NCBI GenBank assembly: GCA_022661535.1
Contig: JAKULF010000003.1
Span: 4,340,001-4,404,000, forward strand
DNA length: 64,000 bases
Direction of reading: 5' to 3'
DNA from: Eutypa lata
Taxonomy: Eukaryota > Ascomycota > Sordariomycetes > Xylariales > Diatrypaceae
The position numbers and the translations under genes were made by a program. Shown here in pieces: positions 34,574 to 48,200 of this stretch (positions within the stretch are counted from its first letter, which is position 1; every line of letters starts with the position of its first letter). Under the pieces are notes generated by a model. That model saw nothing but the letters and a program-made list of their open reading frames with translations. It had not been told where the DNA came from and made no database searches.

Positions 34574-36305
34574 TTCTACATCACATATTTGGAATGCTTA
34601 TTCAAGTTTGGACTTTTCATATGTTTCAGGAAGCAGTCATCTTCGGCGCATGGCATATGGCATATGGCATATGATAGATACCCTTAGCGAGCTTATCAAC
34701 TTCGTACATTTCAAGAGTCCAACGTGGCTATCTACCTAACCAATAGGTAGATAACCATGTCTAAACAATGCAAAAGCGTTATGGTGCCTTGTCAGACAAT
34801 AGGAATGACAACTCATATTGCTGCTTATTCTGAGGCTTCATACTCAACGCTGATACAAGTTCTTTTTTCGAGCCGAATAACCGACACCTAAGCTTAACTA
34901 CTGGTAGTTCAAGCGTCATAGAGCTTGGCAATTTCCCTTGCCGTCTTACTGGGCCTGCGCTTATGTATGTAGGGAGAAGTTGAACTTCGGGTCAATCTCA
35001 TCCACAATAACTGCTGCGCGTGGGGACTTTTCAGCTGAACAGGGCACGACGCACAATCAGACTGTCCCTATAAGGTCGCACGACATTAAGAATTTCTTCA
35101 AGGTATCTCAACCGTTGAAGTTATACCTACATACCTATACAAATATGAAGACTATACATGCGTGTCTATATAAGTACCTACCAACCTACGTAAACCGGAT
35201 TGCGTACTACGCACTCAGGATATTGACATACCAAGTATTAATGTGGGTGTTCGAAGTGTGACGCAAGTGTCACTTAAATATAGCCAAACTGACCCTGCAC
35301 CACATGCGCGTCACTGGTGCTCAAAGCCACAGTTGTCAAGTGATCTCAAATAGGGATCAAGTTTATTCACCGCACTCTAATGAATCCGGAGTTTACGGCA
35401 TCTCAACTGCATACTAGAAATATAGAACACTTTCCACTAACTCTAAGTACTTCGTAAAGTCTACAGACTTGCTAACGTTTAACTTAGAACAGTTTGGCTA
35501 AACTAAAACATAACTGATGCCTTTTGATCCTATTCCCAAGTCCTCCTGCTGAATGCGCCAAATCCTTCTTTGTTTCATTCAAGGTGATTCTTCCTCGTTA
35601 TTTATATTTTCTACTCCTTGGAACAGCAGAACGAAGCAAACCTTGCCTGCTTATAAGTACTAACATTTAACTAATCTGGCAACCCAGCCCCAACATCAAG
35701 CAGCAAGTAACAAAGGATATCCCTTTTAGAATACCTACATAGACTACATGACTGGCAACTACCTAAAGGAACTAGACCCTAGGTACATACTTATTATACT
35801 TATTACTCTACTACTACCTAGGTAGTTAGCTCTTACATACATACATACATACATCCTCCACGCCTCGATTAGCGCCTACCATACCCACTACGAGTAGGGT
35901 ACTCCGAGATCATCGTCACCTAGATCTGCGTGTCTTTGCGTACAAAACTACCTCCAGAGTACATACTTATAGATTGGGAGTTCAAACTTTACTTCAACTT
36001 GCATGTTTGTGAGTTTCTACTATTCTGCCTAGGACCAGTTTCGCTTTAAAAGCAGTTTACTGATTTGTCACCTGGTTGTTGAACCGTAAGCTCATTCATA
36101 GGGTACATACTTCGTACTCCTCATTATTATTCCCTGTAGACGTCACTGGAATACATGTAGAGACAACCTTGGTTTTTCGAACCCGCAGCTATAACGGAGA
36201 CGCAGACGTATGTTTTCTCATTTCTCCCCTTTGTCTTCTGTTTACCTACTCGTGACATTTAACATTTACTGAGGATTTCGCTTGGGATTAGACCTACCTA
36301 AAAAT
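34574..36305. other. Intergenic, 1.7 kb
   Basis: AT-rich spacer with TACCTA/TACATA motifs (35150-35190, 35810-35860) and a GGCATAT triplication (34651-34673). No gene supported. It contains the upstream region of the PX/DUF3818 gene. Confidence 0.6.
34651..34673. repeat. (TGGCATA)n, three copies
   Basis: Three 7-bp units in tandem, just beyond the coiled-coil gene. Confidence 0.85.
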
Positions 36306-39300
36306 ATGTCTACCACCGACGCAGAACCGGAGACGACAACCCAAGCCCCCGATGGCCAACCCCGCGGGGCTCCTATCCGCTCCGATGACTCGACCCCTCC
36401 ACCGGGCCACACCTTGACTGGAAAACAAGAACATTGTTCGTGAGCCAAGCTACCAGTGTGATGATAATATCATTCATTATCGTCATCAACTCGTTCAGAT
36501 TTTTCTTCTTCTCAGCCCACTTGGAATGGCTTGTAACGATATTAATGTTTATATACCGCAGATCTCAAAAGAGAACTCATTTCTGAGCAAGTCAATTGGG
36601 AGATATCGGAGCTCAATACGCCCACGGCCCTGAGGAGATTCGGCGCGCCTTTCAAGTCCGACTTCGGGGAAGTTTCACCACTTGATTCCGAACTTCCTAT
36701 CTTGCGCTACATCTTCGTACACCATATCCGAGAATTTCCCTTTCTCGACAAGGCAAAGGAAAAGGAATTTTGGCAGGACAAACTCCAAGTGGTATGTTGT
36801 GATAGGAATTCTACGCGTTTCGAGTTTGCATTATTTCCAAAGACGCTAATGAAAGTGCCTGTCAAATAGTTTCTTGAGTCGTTCGCCGGCAAGAATATAT
36901 CGTCCTCCGAAGACCGTTTAGAAGAGACGAAACGCCGCAAGCTCGCGACAAAATGTCGGAAACTAGTCGAGCTGATGATGGTGTCAGGCATCCCGACAGC
37001 GTCTGGATTCGAAGAGCGAATAAGATTCGCCGAGATGGAGATCGTTGATCGCGATGCTATTGATACTGGTGTGCTAAACACGATGCCTGAAGGAAACTTC
37101 GTCCACGGATGGGACGTCAATGTGGCGGGTGTACACATAGCTTCTCAAAGGAGAAACATCAGGCATCATAAACATGCAGTCAGTTCCTCGACGCGCACTT
37201 TTTCAGCATGCTCAAATCTAACCGCAATTTTTAAAATAGGAATTCATCTTACGAGTCCAGCGAAAGGGAGACCTTGAGCATTATATCAAACGGCGGTACG
37301 GCGATTTTGCACGTCTGCACAAACGTTTGCGGACCGAACTGCCTGGAAAGGTTCTCCCTCCTCTCCCCAAGAAGAATAAGTCGGATACAGCCGCGGCGGG
37401 CCTCCTCTCTCCTAGATTACCTGGTTCCAATTATGATTCGGATGCATCGTCAGTCTCGTCCCAATCAACTATACCTACCTCGCAAGGCAACGGGGTTACA
37501 GATTCAATGGGCAAGCTAGCTGTTGTGGACCACCGTCGCAATAAATCGGCAACATCGATACGCTCTATACGTTCAGCTCGTAGTTCACCGAGGCTGTCTA
37601 TGGATAGCTTCGCTGCTTCTCTTTCCTCAAGCCCAAAGCCTGACGTGAGTGACTTTTTTTCAAAACGCAACGGGTGCTGTGCTAACCACCCCAGAACACG
37701 ATTCTACATCGCGAAAATCAACGTATATCACTAAGAGCCTTCTTGCGATTTTTGCTGCACAATCCACAGATAGCTCAGACGAGGGCTTTGCATGAATTTC
37801 TTACAGCGGACCCCATAACGCCTACAGATGAAGACGTCGAAGATATTACCCGCCGAAGGGCTATAGACGAGGCGCGTGTAGAAGAGCAGAAGAAATTTTA
37901 CGAGATCGCCCGAAAACGAGCTGCCGAGCTCGATGTGTACATGGAGCAGTTCCGTCGAGAAATTGTCGAAGCTAATGGCCTAACGAAGCTTTTCCAGGAG
38001 TTCAAAGACAAGGAGACCATCCAAGACTTGAGCGTGAAATATCAGAAGTTCGCCGAATGGCTACGCATCGAAATCGCAGCCACTGTTTATCACCTATTTC
38101 TTGCTGAAGACAACTCACCGGAGCTCTTTGCCCAGCTCAAGAGAATCCACTCCTTGGTTCCGTATACAATTATGAAGAATGTTATCCGCATCGCCAACCC
38201 CGCAACTGTCATGTCTGGAGTACTAGATATCTTCCTCGCCCAGCCGTTTGGAACCCGGTCACTCCTTCAGCGGATTTTCTCAGTAGCTCTCAACGATGGT
38301 ATTCGGGCCCACCAAAGGTCTATCGATGCAGTTGCCGCTAAGATCGAAGATCCTGTCTTGGTGGAGAAGCTCAGGGAATTCAGCAAGTTAGATGACTCAA
38401 TCAAGGCTGCTATCCGAGAGGAGGCTGCCTCCGAAGGTGTTGATATCATCGTGGCTATCTTGCGTTCAGAGTTTGTTGACCCGCCACTTACATCGAAGCA
38501 AATTGAAAGGCTGTACAATGCATACGTGGCTTTTAATAACGCGGTGGAAAGCACGGACGAAGAACTAAGGCAGGGAGCGGAATTATTTTCGTACCTTAAG
38601 CAGTTGATGAAGCTGCAAACAAGGCAGCGTGACAAGGCTATGATGCTAGAGCTGATCGAGGAGCCGACGACGCTTCAACTGTTCCGGGATCTATTCCACG
38701 TCTTCTACGAACCCCTGGTGAGGGTGTACAAGTCAGCCAATGTATACAACAGTATCACTGACTTCGCCGTGTTCCTTGACGACATGATACAGGTGAGTCC
38801 GCCTTTTTCGAATAGTTACAAATGAATGTTGCCACTGACTAGAAAATACAGGTCGTGGAAAGATGCAGAGACCAGGACGCATCAGCAGACCCCAATCAGA
38901 CGGTGCAAGCCTTCATTGATCTATGTCAACGGCATGAACATAACTTCTATAAGTTCATTCACGAGGTCCATACCCATGATAACGGCCTATTTACAAAACT
39001 CATGGGGTGGATTGAAGACATATTAGAGTTCCTGAGAAAGGGTCCTAAGGGCGGCAAGCTCGACATCAATGCGCTGTTTGAAGGAGGCGTCGCTAGCGGC
39101 GTCGTCGATAAGGACAAATCGGTCGCGGAGATCAACCAGCTCATAGCGTGGCAGGAAGCTCGCAAGAAGTGGCACCACGACAAGACGCGGCAGAAGATGG
39201 CGGCCGAGGGAGAAGCCGGTGTCGACGGCGGAATACCGGGCGCCGCGTCCTTCCACGCCAGCGACTTCGGGCTTAACGATATGGACCTGGAAGATATGAA

Positions 39301-39502
39301 CTACGAGGACGAATCGGACGAAGAGGAGGACGCGGAGGCCGAGGAGGAGCTAGACCCTATAGAGGCGGAAAGGCGACGCAGGGCCAAGAGGCAGGACCGT
39401 CTTCGACGTAGCGCCGGCGAACCTCCTAAGCCGGCAGTCGACGAAGTCCACCATCTGAAGGAGAACTTCCTCTCAATGTTACGGCAGGTGCTGGCGGATT
39501 AA
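36306..39502 (+). CDS. PX domain / DUF3818 protein (yeast Ypr097w/Lec1-like), 940 aa
   Basis: Phosphoinositide-binding peripheral membrane protein; yeast Ypr097w (Lec1) has been linked to sterol/lipid-droplet homeostasis. Six exons: 36306-36435, 36562-36791, 36870-37178, 37240-37644, 37695-38792 and 38852-39502; all junctions keep phase. Residues about 44-220 match the PX-associated N-terminal domain (LKRELISEQVNWEISELN, LRYIFVHHIREFPFL). The PX domain begins about 205 and contains YIKRRYGDFARLHKRLR near 238-254 and LPGKVLPPLPKK, with a long Ser-rich insertion (about 285-355). Residues about 359-800 form the helical DUF3818 region (LRAFLRFLLHNPQIAQTRAL, FLAQPFGTRSLLQRIFS). The C-terminus has an acidic DEEEDAEAEEELDPIE stretch followed by a basic one. 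Domain order is the one known for this family. Confidence 0.92.
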
Positions 39503-40365
39503 CTTAGAGGGTACATCCTATTTCACTGTAAACCTTTATTTAATTCTTGGGGGTGGTTTTCCCTCATATTGGTTAGGGCCGACGAGGGGGTGGGTGGATG
39601 TTAACTTAGCTCTAGACTTCCCTTCCATGGGAGCAGCTCGAAGTGGAAGAAAAGGGGGCCAGCCGCATTTCTCATAAAACTATAAACATTCAAGTACCTA
39701 TTAACTACAGAGTTATGAAAATAGACGGTAGAGTGAAAAGGACGTACTATGACATTATATGGGGTTTTACATATAACAGTCCATACCACTGATTGCCTCG
39801 CTGGTCTCAAGGTCGTGGTAAGTTTCCTCTGCTGCGTGCATCATGATAGCTTCATTTACTAGACATTAGAGCACCATTCGCTATGAAAGTATATTTACTA
39901 TACTAGGTAGACAAATCTCCAATAGGGATAGGGTTTTTGTTACTTATATATCTTAAGGTTGCTATGATAAATGGTCAGCTTTTGCCCCTTTAGGAAAGCC
40001 TGCGACTTTACCCACTCGAGACTAGCTCTAGTTAGACTCAATGGCTTGCAGAACAAGTGGGCTAACGGGTCTTCATTACCCTCGGCTTAAGGAATTGGGA
40101 TTGAGCCAATACGATCTCGTCAGAATGTAAGCTTAGGAAGTAACTACATCGTCCATTTTGCAACTCGTCGGGTTTTGCAGGACAAGACAATTAGCGAACT
40201 ACCTCTAATTGAGAGCCTCAAATCTTTCTACCTCTAGGACTCTAGGTATCTAACACACACCTACATACCCCAGGTCGATCTAGGTGTTGTAATCTGTGCA
40301 ACCAATATACCTCTCTTCCCCCTCATTCTTTCCTTTTGTCCTATTAATTCTCGCTTCTCTCCAGA
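39503..40365. other. Intergenic; SDH1 upstream region
   Basis: 3' flank of the PX gene and promoter of SDH1. The last about 55 bp before the SDH1 ATG are strikingly pyrimidine-rich (CTCTCTTCCCCCTCATTC and on), a usual feature of highly expressed fungal promoters. No gene seen. Confidence 0.6.
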
Positions 40366-42605
40366 ATGGCGTCCTCAATGGCAATGAGGAGGTTAGCCAC
40401 TGGCTCTTCCGTACGTTTTCTCATATATTTACGTGGTAGTAGTCGTTCGTCCTTAAGTTAAAGCCATGCTAACCTAGGCCATTATAATTATAGTTCTCAC
40501 GCCTAACAGCATCGAGATGTCAAGCCAGGACTTTCTCTTCTACACGTCCCGTCTGTACGTCACTCCCCACATCGAGTACATTGTCTGTTGCCGGCAAAAG
40601 CTGATCACATGTCTTTATAGCTCGCATTATCGCAAACAACCCTCTACGAGCCAAGGAAGCCTCGCCGCATATTAGCAACAAATACCCAGTCATCGTACGT
40701 CAACATATACCTGTCTTTAATACCGAGCGCGCAGCCGCCCGGAGAGAAAACGAGCGATTAACTTGCCTTAGGACCATGAGTACGATGCGATTGTTGTCGG
40801 CGCCGGTGGTTCCGGCTTGCGTGCGGCCTTTGGTCTAGCCGAAGCTGGCTTCAACACCGCCTGTATATCCAAGCTCTTCCCGACGAGAAGTCATACGGTC
40901 GCCGCTCAGGGTGGTATCAACGCCGCCTTAGGGAACATGCACAAGGACGACTGGAGATGGCACATGTACGATACAGTTAAGGGGTCCGATTGGCTTGGAG
41001 ACCAAGATGCTATTCACTACATGACAAGAGAAGCGCCCGCATCCATTATTGAGCTCGAGAACTATGGCTGTCCATTCTCAAGAACCGAGGATGGCAAGAT
41101 CTACCAACGTGCTTTTGGTGGTCAATCCAAGGAGTTCGGAAAGGGTGGTCAGGCCTACCGATGCTGCGCTGCTGCCGACCGAACTGGCCACGCTCTCCTA
41201 CACACCCTGTACGGCCAGTCTCTGCGACACAGCACCAACTACTTCATCGAGTTCTTTGCGCTTGACCTGATTATGGAGGACGGAGAATGCCGAGGTGTTC
41301 TCGCCTACAACATGGAAGATGGCACGCTACACCGATTCCTTGCGCAGAACACTGTCTTAGCCACTGGTGGATACGGACGCGCTTATTTCAGTTGCACATC
41401 CGCCCACACGTGCACTGGTGATGGTATGGCTATGGTCGCTCGTGCTGGTCTCCCCAACCAGGATCTCGAATTCGTTCAGTTCCACCCCACTGGTATCTAC
41501 GGAGCTGGTTGCTTGATTACGGAGGGCTCGCGTGGTGAGGGTGGTTATCTCCTCAACTCCGAGGGTGAGCGATTTATGGAGCGATATGCCCCCACAGCCA
41601 AGGATCTGGCCAGTCGTGACGTTGTCTCGCGGTCCATGACCCTGGAAATTCGGGAGGGCCGCGGTGTCGGCCCTGAGAAGGACCACATCTACCTCCAACT
41701 GAGCCACCTTCCCGCTGAAGTTCTTGCTGAGCGTTTGCCTGGTATTTCCGAGACGGCCGCCATTTTCTCCGGTGTTGATGTCCGCAAGCAGCCAATTCCC
41801 GTCCTACCGACTGTCCACTACAACATGGGTGGTATCCCCACGAGATACACTGGTGAGGTCCTTACGGTGGATGATGCTGGTAACGACAAGGTCGTCCCCG
41901 GTCTGTTCGCTTGTGGTGAGGCTGCTTGCGTGTCCGTCCATGGCGCCAACCGGTTAGGTGCCAACTCTCTGCTGGATCTTGTCGTGTTTGGCCGTGCCGT
42001 TTCGCACACTATCCGGGATAACTTCACCCCCGGGGCTAAGCCTAATCCCATCAGCGCAGATGCTGGTGCCGAATCGATCGAGGTTCTCGATGAGGTCCGG
42101 AACTCTAGCGGCCCCCTGACCACGGCCGAAATCAGACTCTCTATGCAGAAGGCCATGCAGACAGACGTCAGCGTCTTCCGCACGCAGGAGAGTCTGGATG
42201 AGGGTGTGAAGAAGGTGAAGGAAATTGATGCTACGTTCCCTCAAGTCGGTATCAAGGATCGCACCATGATCTGGAACACAGACCTAGTGGAGACTCTTGA
42301 GTTAAGGAATCTGCTCACTTGCGCGTAAGTGTTTTCTAATAAGATACACCTGTTGTTTTTTTCTATGTAGTGCTAACCTTCCCAGAACACAAACTGCTCA
42401 CGCAGCTGCCAACAGAAAGGAGTCACGTGGAGCCCATGCCCGGGAAGACTTCCCCGAGAGAGACGATGTGAACTGGATGAAGCACACCTTGACGTTCCAG
42501 AAGAAGCCTCATACAGGGGTTGATCTCGGTTACAGACGTGTTATCGGCACGACCCTAGACGAGAACGAATGCAAGGCCGTCCCGCCATTCAAGCGAACTT
42601 ACTAG
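40366..42605 (+). CDS. SDH1: Succinate dehydrogenase flavoprotein subunit, mitochondrial, 650 aa
   Basis: Catalytic FAD subunit of respiratory complex II, oxidising succinate to fumarate at the matrix face of the inner membrane. Five exons: 40366-40410, 40494-40554, 40621-40694, 40772-42324 and 42386-42605; introns of 83, 66, 77 and 61 bp. Residues 1-40 ([29 protein letters not shown]) form a mitochondrial presequence. The FAD Rossmann motif is [20 protein letters not shown]; the His that covalently binds FAD is H101 in [15 protein letters not shown]. Further landmarks: [46 protein letters not shown] and [19 protein letters not shown]. The C-terminus ([19 protein letters not shown]) lies in the last exon. 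Length is normal. Introns cluster at the 5' end, in the presequence. Confidence 0.98.
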
Positions 42606-43622
42606 ATGGGGAAAGGTGGTCGAAGTAAAGAAAAGAAATTCAAGCCGAGTGTGTTGTTTATGAGTCGATGGATGCCAGTAATGCGGTACGAAGAGACTTT
42701 GCTCTACGCGAAGATGTCCAAGGGGGCGAGGGTGGGGGAAGTGAATGGATGCGTCGAGGCAGGTGTTATTTTTTATACTAACATACGGCTGAATCCATCC
42801 AGTCTGACGCAGCTGGGGTGTGGATTTGTATCTTAGGCGTGCTCTTACGGCGAACGTGTATACAGGAAGAATGCATTTTTTTTTGGTCTTGATCAAGCAT
42901 AATGCGCCACGTAACCTGGTGTATCTATTGCATTTGTTACTTCTATACCTATACTTCTAGTATTCGAGAACGCAATCCTAGAGCCGAAGTAGGAGTCTTC
43001 GAGAGTTTAGAGTTATACCGCGCCTTGAACTGGGCATTCTTCAAATTTTATTTGATATCACGTTGGGATGAGGCATATACTCAGATACATACTTACGTAG
43101 TTAGTTGTGTACGACTATAGTTATGTCGTGGAATTTCGTGTTTGGTTCACCTGATGATGATTCCGAAATGAAATTTATTCAAAATACCGTCCATCTAAGA
43201 TGTTGCTTTAGGATGTATATATATTAGACTACCTAAGTCGGAGATGATGTATGCGACCAAGGGGTAAGACGTATGCACCAATATAACCGGTGGGACACCA
43301 TCCATCGTTCGTACCCGAAAACCCCTCTTTCGAGTTTCTGCGATCCTGTAGCATAGCCCGCTAGCTTACTCTCACTCTCACGTCTCACTCTCACGTCTCA
43401 CTCTTACGTCTCACCCTCTCCGTCCGTCCCGATTATACCTCAAACCCGTTGATAATCAACATTAGAATAACTATATATATATATAATATACATATTCATA
43501 TCACCACCGTGAGGATAGTGTAGTCCACAACACAAAACCAAAGCTATCAACACTTAATTCATTTGGTTACCTATTTCCCTTAGGTAAAGGGTTGGTTGTA
43601 TTTTTTTTTTTTCTTCCCAAAC
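42606..43622. other. Intergenic, 1 kb
   Basis: 3' flank of SDH1 and upstream region of the SDR gene. Contains a 13-bp tandem repeat (43371-43409), an AT dinucleotide run near 43471-43482 and a T-run immediately before the SDR start. No gene supported. Confidence 0.6.
43371..43409. repeat. 13-bp tandem repeat (CTCACTCTCACGT), three copies
   Basis: Two identical copies and a third with one substitution, followed by a decayed partial copy. About 210 bp upstream of the SDR start. Confidence 0.88.
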
Positions 43623-45217
43623 ATGACGACCGAAGAAGCCAACAAGCCCGTCATACTCGTAACGGCGGGGAGCGCCGGTCTCGGCGCCGCCGCCTCCCGC
43701 CTCTTCGCCCGGAACGGGTACCGCGTCGCCGTGAACTACAACAGCAACGCGGAGCGCGCGGACAAGCTGGTCGGTGAGCTATCCTTTTCCTCCTCCTCCT
43801 CCTCCTCCTTCTCATCGTCCGGTGGGGAGGACTTCGTCGCCATCCGCGCCGACCTGGCCAGTCGCGACGATGTCGTCCGTCTCGTGAAAGAGACGGTCGA
43901 ACGGCTTGGTGGGAAAGGAGGTCGCCTTGATGCTATTTTCTCGTGAGTGGCTTTTTTTTGCTGTTGGTTGGTTAGTTTTGTTTGCTGGTTGGTTGGTTTT
44001 TTCTACTGCGCCTCTGCCCCCTATTCACTGCAGGCCGGGAGTGGTTCCCCCGTGTTTTTGCCCTTCATCACCAGGGAGCTCCTGACTTTTCTAGGCAGAG
44101 CAATATAAACTTGGGAAATCAAACGTCTCAGGGGAAAAGGGGCCGCTATCTTGGTTTTTGTCTACGTAAGGGGGAAAGTTGGGGAGGGGGGGGAAGCGTC
44201 TGCGTAGACTACCTATCTAGCTATTGGGTAACCCTTGGCTAGAGAATATTAACATCCAAAAAAAAAAAAACAGGAACGGTGGCTGGACCCGGTATCGTGG
44301 GTTTGATAGCATCGACGACAACGCCCACGATGAAGACTGGGACCGCACCTTCACCGTCAACGTCAAGTCGCACCTGTGGCTGCTGCAGGCCGCGAAGCCG
44401 TACCTCGATAAGGCCCCGGACGGTGGCGCCTTCGTCTCGACGGCGTCGCTTGCTGGTGTCAGCGTTAGCGGGAGTTCGTTGGTGGGTTTATTTTGTCTAC
44501 CCCCTTCCTCGCCCCTTTTTCTCCCTCCCTCCCCCTTTTTTTTTCCCTTCTTCTGAGATGTGCTAGAAGGTGTGGGAGTAGTAGTACTCGGGAGAAAGAG
44601 ATGTTGTTATGCATTAGCGTTGGTATAAGTTAGGTAGGTAGCATGTGCTGATCATCATCATTCTGTTCCTACGTCGCTCGTTTAGGCCTATGCTGTCACC
44701 AAAGCTGCGCAGATCCATCTCGTCCGCTGTCTCGCCGTCATGGCCGCTCCGAATATCAGCGTCAATAGTGTATCACCCGGCCTACTTCTTACCGTAAGAT
44801 AACACCCAACCAACCAACCCCCTTTTTGTCCTCTTAGCCCCCCTCCCCCTTTTCCCCCTACTATAGAAGCCCTGCCCATTGCTCGTTGACTGGGAAAGGT
44901 TGTTGTCGGAAAATTCCACCCTGCGGGGACTAATTTTGCTAACGACGAGACGTATCGGATCTATTTCTATAGGACTGGGCCGAGAGATTCTCAGACGAAC
45001 AAAAAGAGAGCCATCGCCAGAAGACGAAGCTCAAGCGCATCGTGACCGTCGAGGACGTCGCTGAACAAGTCTTCACGTTCGTGAAGACGAGGAGTATGAC
45101 GGGTGTTAAGTATGTCATGTCTCGTTTGTCTTCCCTTCGGTATAGTAAGAATCGATGTTGGGATTTGCTAACGGAGTATGCGGTAGTGCCGTCATGGATG
45201 CTGGTTTTACACTATGA
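43623..45217 (+). CDS. Short-chain dehydrogenase/reductase, 267 aa
   Basis: NAD(P)(H)-dependent oxidoreductase of the classical SDR type; substrate unknown. Five exons: 43623-43942, 44274-44481, 44686-44793, 44973-45109 and 45187-45217, all in phase. The cofactor motif near residue 14 reads VTAGSAGLGAA, where the usual TGxxxGxG has Ala for the first Gly. A serine run (LSFSSSSSSSFSSSGGEDF) encoded by TCC repeats interrupts the region between beta strands 2 and 3. The catalytic set is present: STASLAGV Ser, Y178 and K182 in LAYAVTKAAQIHL. SPGLLLTDWAERF and the end NAVMDAGFTL are family-like. Intron 1 is 331 bp, the longest in this window, and ends in 13 A's before CAG. Confidence 0.9.
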
Positions 45218-48200
45218 GTATTGCTAGGAAAGGCTAGAGAAGCAGTGTCTTCCGCTCCCCTGGGAGGGAACCCCACAAGTAACTAGCTAAGCCGGACCTC
45301 GTTCTAGATAGTGTGAAGTTTCTGAGAGGGGCCAAGTATACATGCTGTGGAATTTGACTCAACGAGACGTGAAGTTGTGATGGGGAGCGTATTTATTGGT
45401 GTCTTATGTCACGGCCTAACGTTAGAGAGCCCCTACGCCAAGGAGGTAGCATCGATGTATACGTAGTATATCTCAGTATTGTAGGATACTTCCCTCTCGA
45501 GCCTCATTGTCCTTATATCCTCGTTGAATGCGTACCTCCGGCAACTACATCATATGGCATAGCTTCTTGTCTGGAAATCCAAACCACGCGTACGATAGGG
45601 GCATCGTGGTCGTGTAGGCTATTCTGGCCGTGGTGCCGTAATCGCGGAGATATTCATACTGTTTGTTTCAACTGGAAAGACCAATGGACAGTGACTGGAG
45701 TTATGTAGCTCCGATCTTAATTTGGTAAATAGAAGCTCTTCCGCAGCCTAGCTTCACGGGGGAGTGATCTCGTTGGTGGGAAGTATTAATAAGAAGCTAG
45801 GCGCATATAGGAGCGGTGCTCAATTAGCCAGATATAGTGACGCGTATGTGTGCCCATGGAAAATAATATACAACTACAACGAACATCAAGGTTGGAAGAA
45901 GGGATTGTGGAAAGGGGTGAATACTAAGGCATGATGTTCAAAGGCAAAGGGCCGCTCATATATGAACTAGGAGAATGGATATGGTGTAACTGGTTACTCG
46001 TAGGTACTTGTCAGAGATTTATCTGCGCTGCTGGCAAGACGGCTTACTACTAGGCGCCTATTCAGTACCCAACGTGCCTATAAGGGACCGTTAAGCACCA
46101 CCTTCACTACCGCGCTAAGGTCACTGGAGGTGACAGCTATTGTTACTGACTTGTAGGCTATTTTGGAACTGTACGGACCTTGTCTAGTTGGCATGTCAAT
46201 ATTATCATATCCACCAATTTAGACTTGTGGATGTTTTAGGTACTACGTAGGATAGTCTACTTGGTACGATTTTCGTTGACTCTACTAGGTAGATCGAAAA
46301 TGATCTAGTCTGACCTGAGTACTGATGAGAGAGTACACCACAGAATGGTTTAGATCTATAGAGTATCTTACTCAGGTCTTCGGTAACACCTTGAAAAGGT
46401 AATTTCAGGGTTAACTAATAGCATCTTCATGGTTTCGTAGAGAGCATAAGTTTTCGAAGTAGTAGTTAAATCAATTATCTTATAGTGTATGGTGACGAGT
46501 CCTAGTTTTAAGAGGTTGGGGACAGAAATTTCTACTTCTTGTGTGTTTGGGCTAGGCGGGAGATGGTTAGAAAGGGGGGTTTAAAGTAAGAGAGCGCAGA
46601 TGAGAACTCGGCAATGTTAATGGCAACGACCGTAATCTCGATCCTCACAAAGCTGACGACATCAAATCAACATATTAGCAAGACGATAGATAGTCACATT
46701 GAGACAGATACATAGTTAAAGGGACACGAAACTCCAATTTTGCACGGTGACTGCCAAGAGACCCTCTGGACCTGCCAGTTATGTTTGTATCCGCCTCGCT
46801 AAGACTGTCGACGTGCTATACATCCGAGATTCCTCATAAGAGCCGCGGCTATCGTGCTCCATAACTAGATCTTCGGGAGCTATCTAGACAATGGATTACG
46901 CAATCCCCGCGTGGTAACTAGGGCATAGCTAAAATGGGTGCATACAAATGCCCTGGCGTAAGCCAAGGGTGCTAAACACTCAAGCTTTGGGGGGGAAGAG
47001 AATCCTTGATCTGTTCCTGGCTCGCAAACCCCGGCTGCAGTCTGGGCAGTCTGGGGTATTCGTAGCCTTGGTAGGTAGGTTTTAAGTCTCGCCAGATGAC
47101 ACTGATGAGAGTCTTTAGCTATAAGGTGCGCTCAAGATGCAGTAGGGAGACCCGCGTGAGGGCCGGAAATCTAAGCCGCGAGCGAATAGGTGTGTAGGAA
47201 TGACAAATTCCGAGATTGTTATTGTAGTTTCTCGACTGACAATCTATCTAACAAGCAGCCAACAGACCATCACATGCGCTGTAACTCACACACGCCCTCA
47301 GGCGGTATGCATGTTTTACGGTAGGCATGTTTTGCAGCTCTGTCACAGAAGGAAGGGGGGGGGAGTGTGTTTGATAATGGGCTACTCGGTGTACAAGAAA
47401 TTTTCGACCAGCCTCGGGTCAACCAAGTCTCTTGCTAGTTTGGCTAGTAAATCCTCCGCGGTCAATAAACATAAGGAGCCGAACAATGTATTTAGCTATG
47501 TGATAGATATATTCTCCAAGTTGTCATTGGTGAGTTGTTGTCTCCTATCTTGCTTGGCAGTCGTAGAATTTCCGACTGATTTGCCATAGTCCCCTGCTAG
47601 ATTTTGACTATGTGTTAGAGCTACTATAACATACCATGTAACTACTCAACCTACCTAAGGAGATAGGACTACCTACAGAGGCGGTAAATCCGCTGTCGAG
47701 CCGAGTGAGGACCTCAGAGCAATCGGCAAGGCCCTGTGCCCTATGTAACGGGGATATGTGTGGTGTTTACAGTAAACACCAGCGCTGATTGGGTAGTAGT
47801 CAAAGACAATAAAAGTATTCAATTCGTACTCTTCGCGAATTGCTACTGCATACCTAACATGCATACGTACGCATCTATAAAAACGGATAGTAATATACCT
47901 ATCTTAGATAGTATACGTAATCCTTGGGTAGGGGTTTTACATGCGACGACCTAGCTGGAATTGTGTACATACTACTAGGTAGTTACGTAGGTGTCGGTGG
48001 TTTCGAGATGGAGATGGACCCCCTGATACATTCATTACCTAAGATCTAAGTAGGTAACGTTAAAGTAGAAGAAATATCTGACGTTACCTAATATGTATGT
48101 AGTACCTATCTATCATTCATGTAACTAGAGCAATTAACCCTATAAAACCTTAATTACACTTTTGATCCAGCTCTTTAGCATATGCCTACTTCTTACCTAC

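Noticed and set aside
43371..43409. Regular short repeats that might suggest a CRISPR array
   Set aside because: Units are 13 bp, directly tandem without spacers, in a eukaryotic genome.
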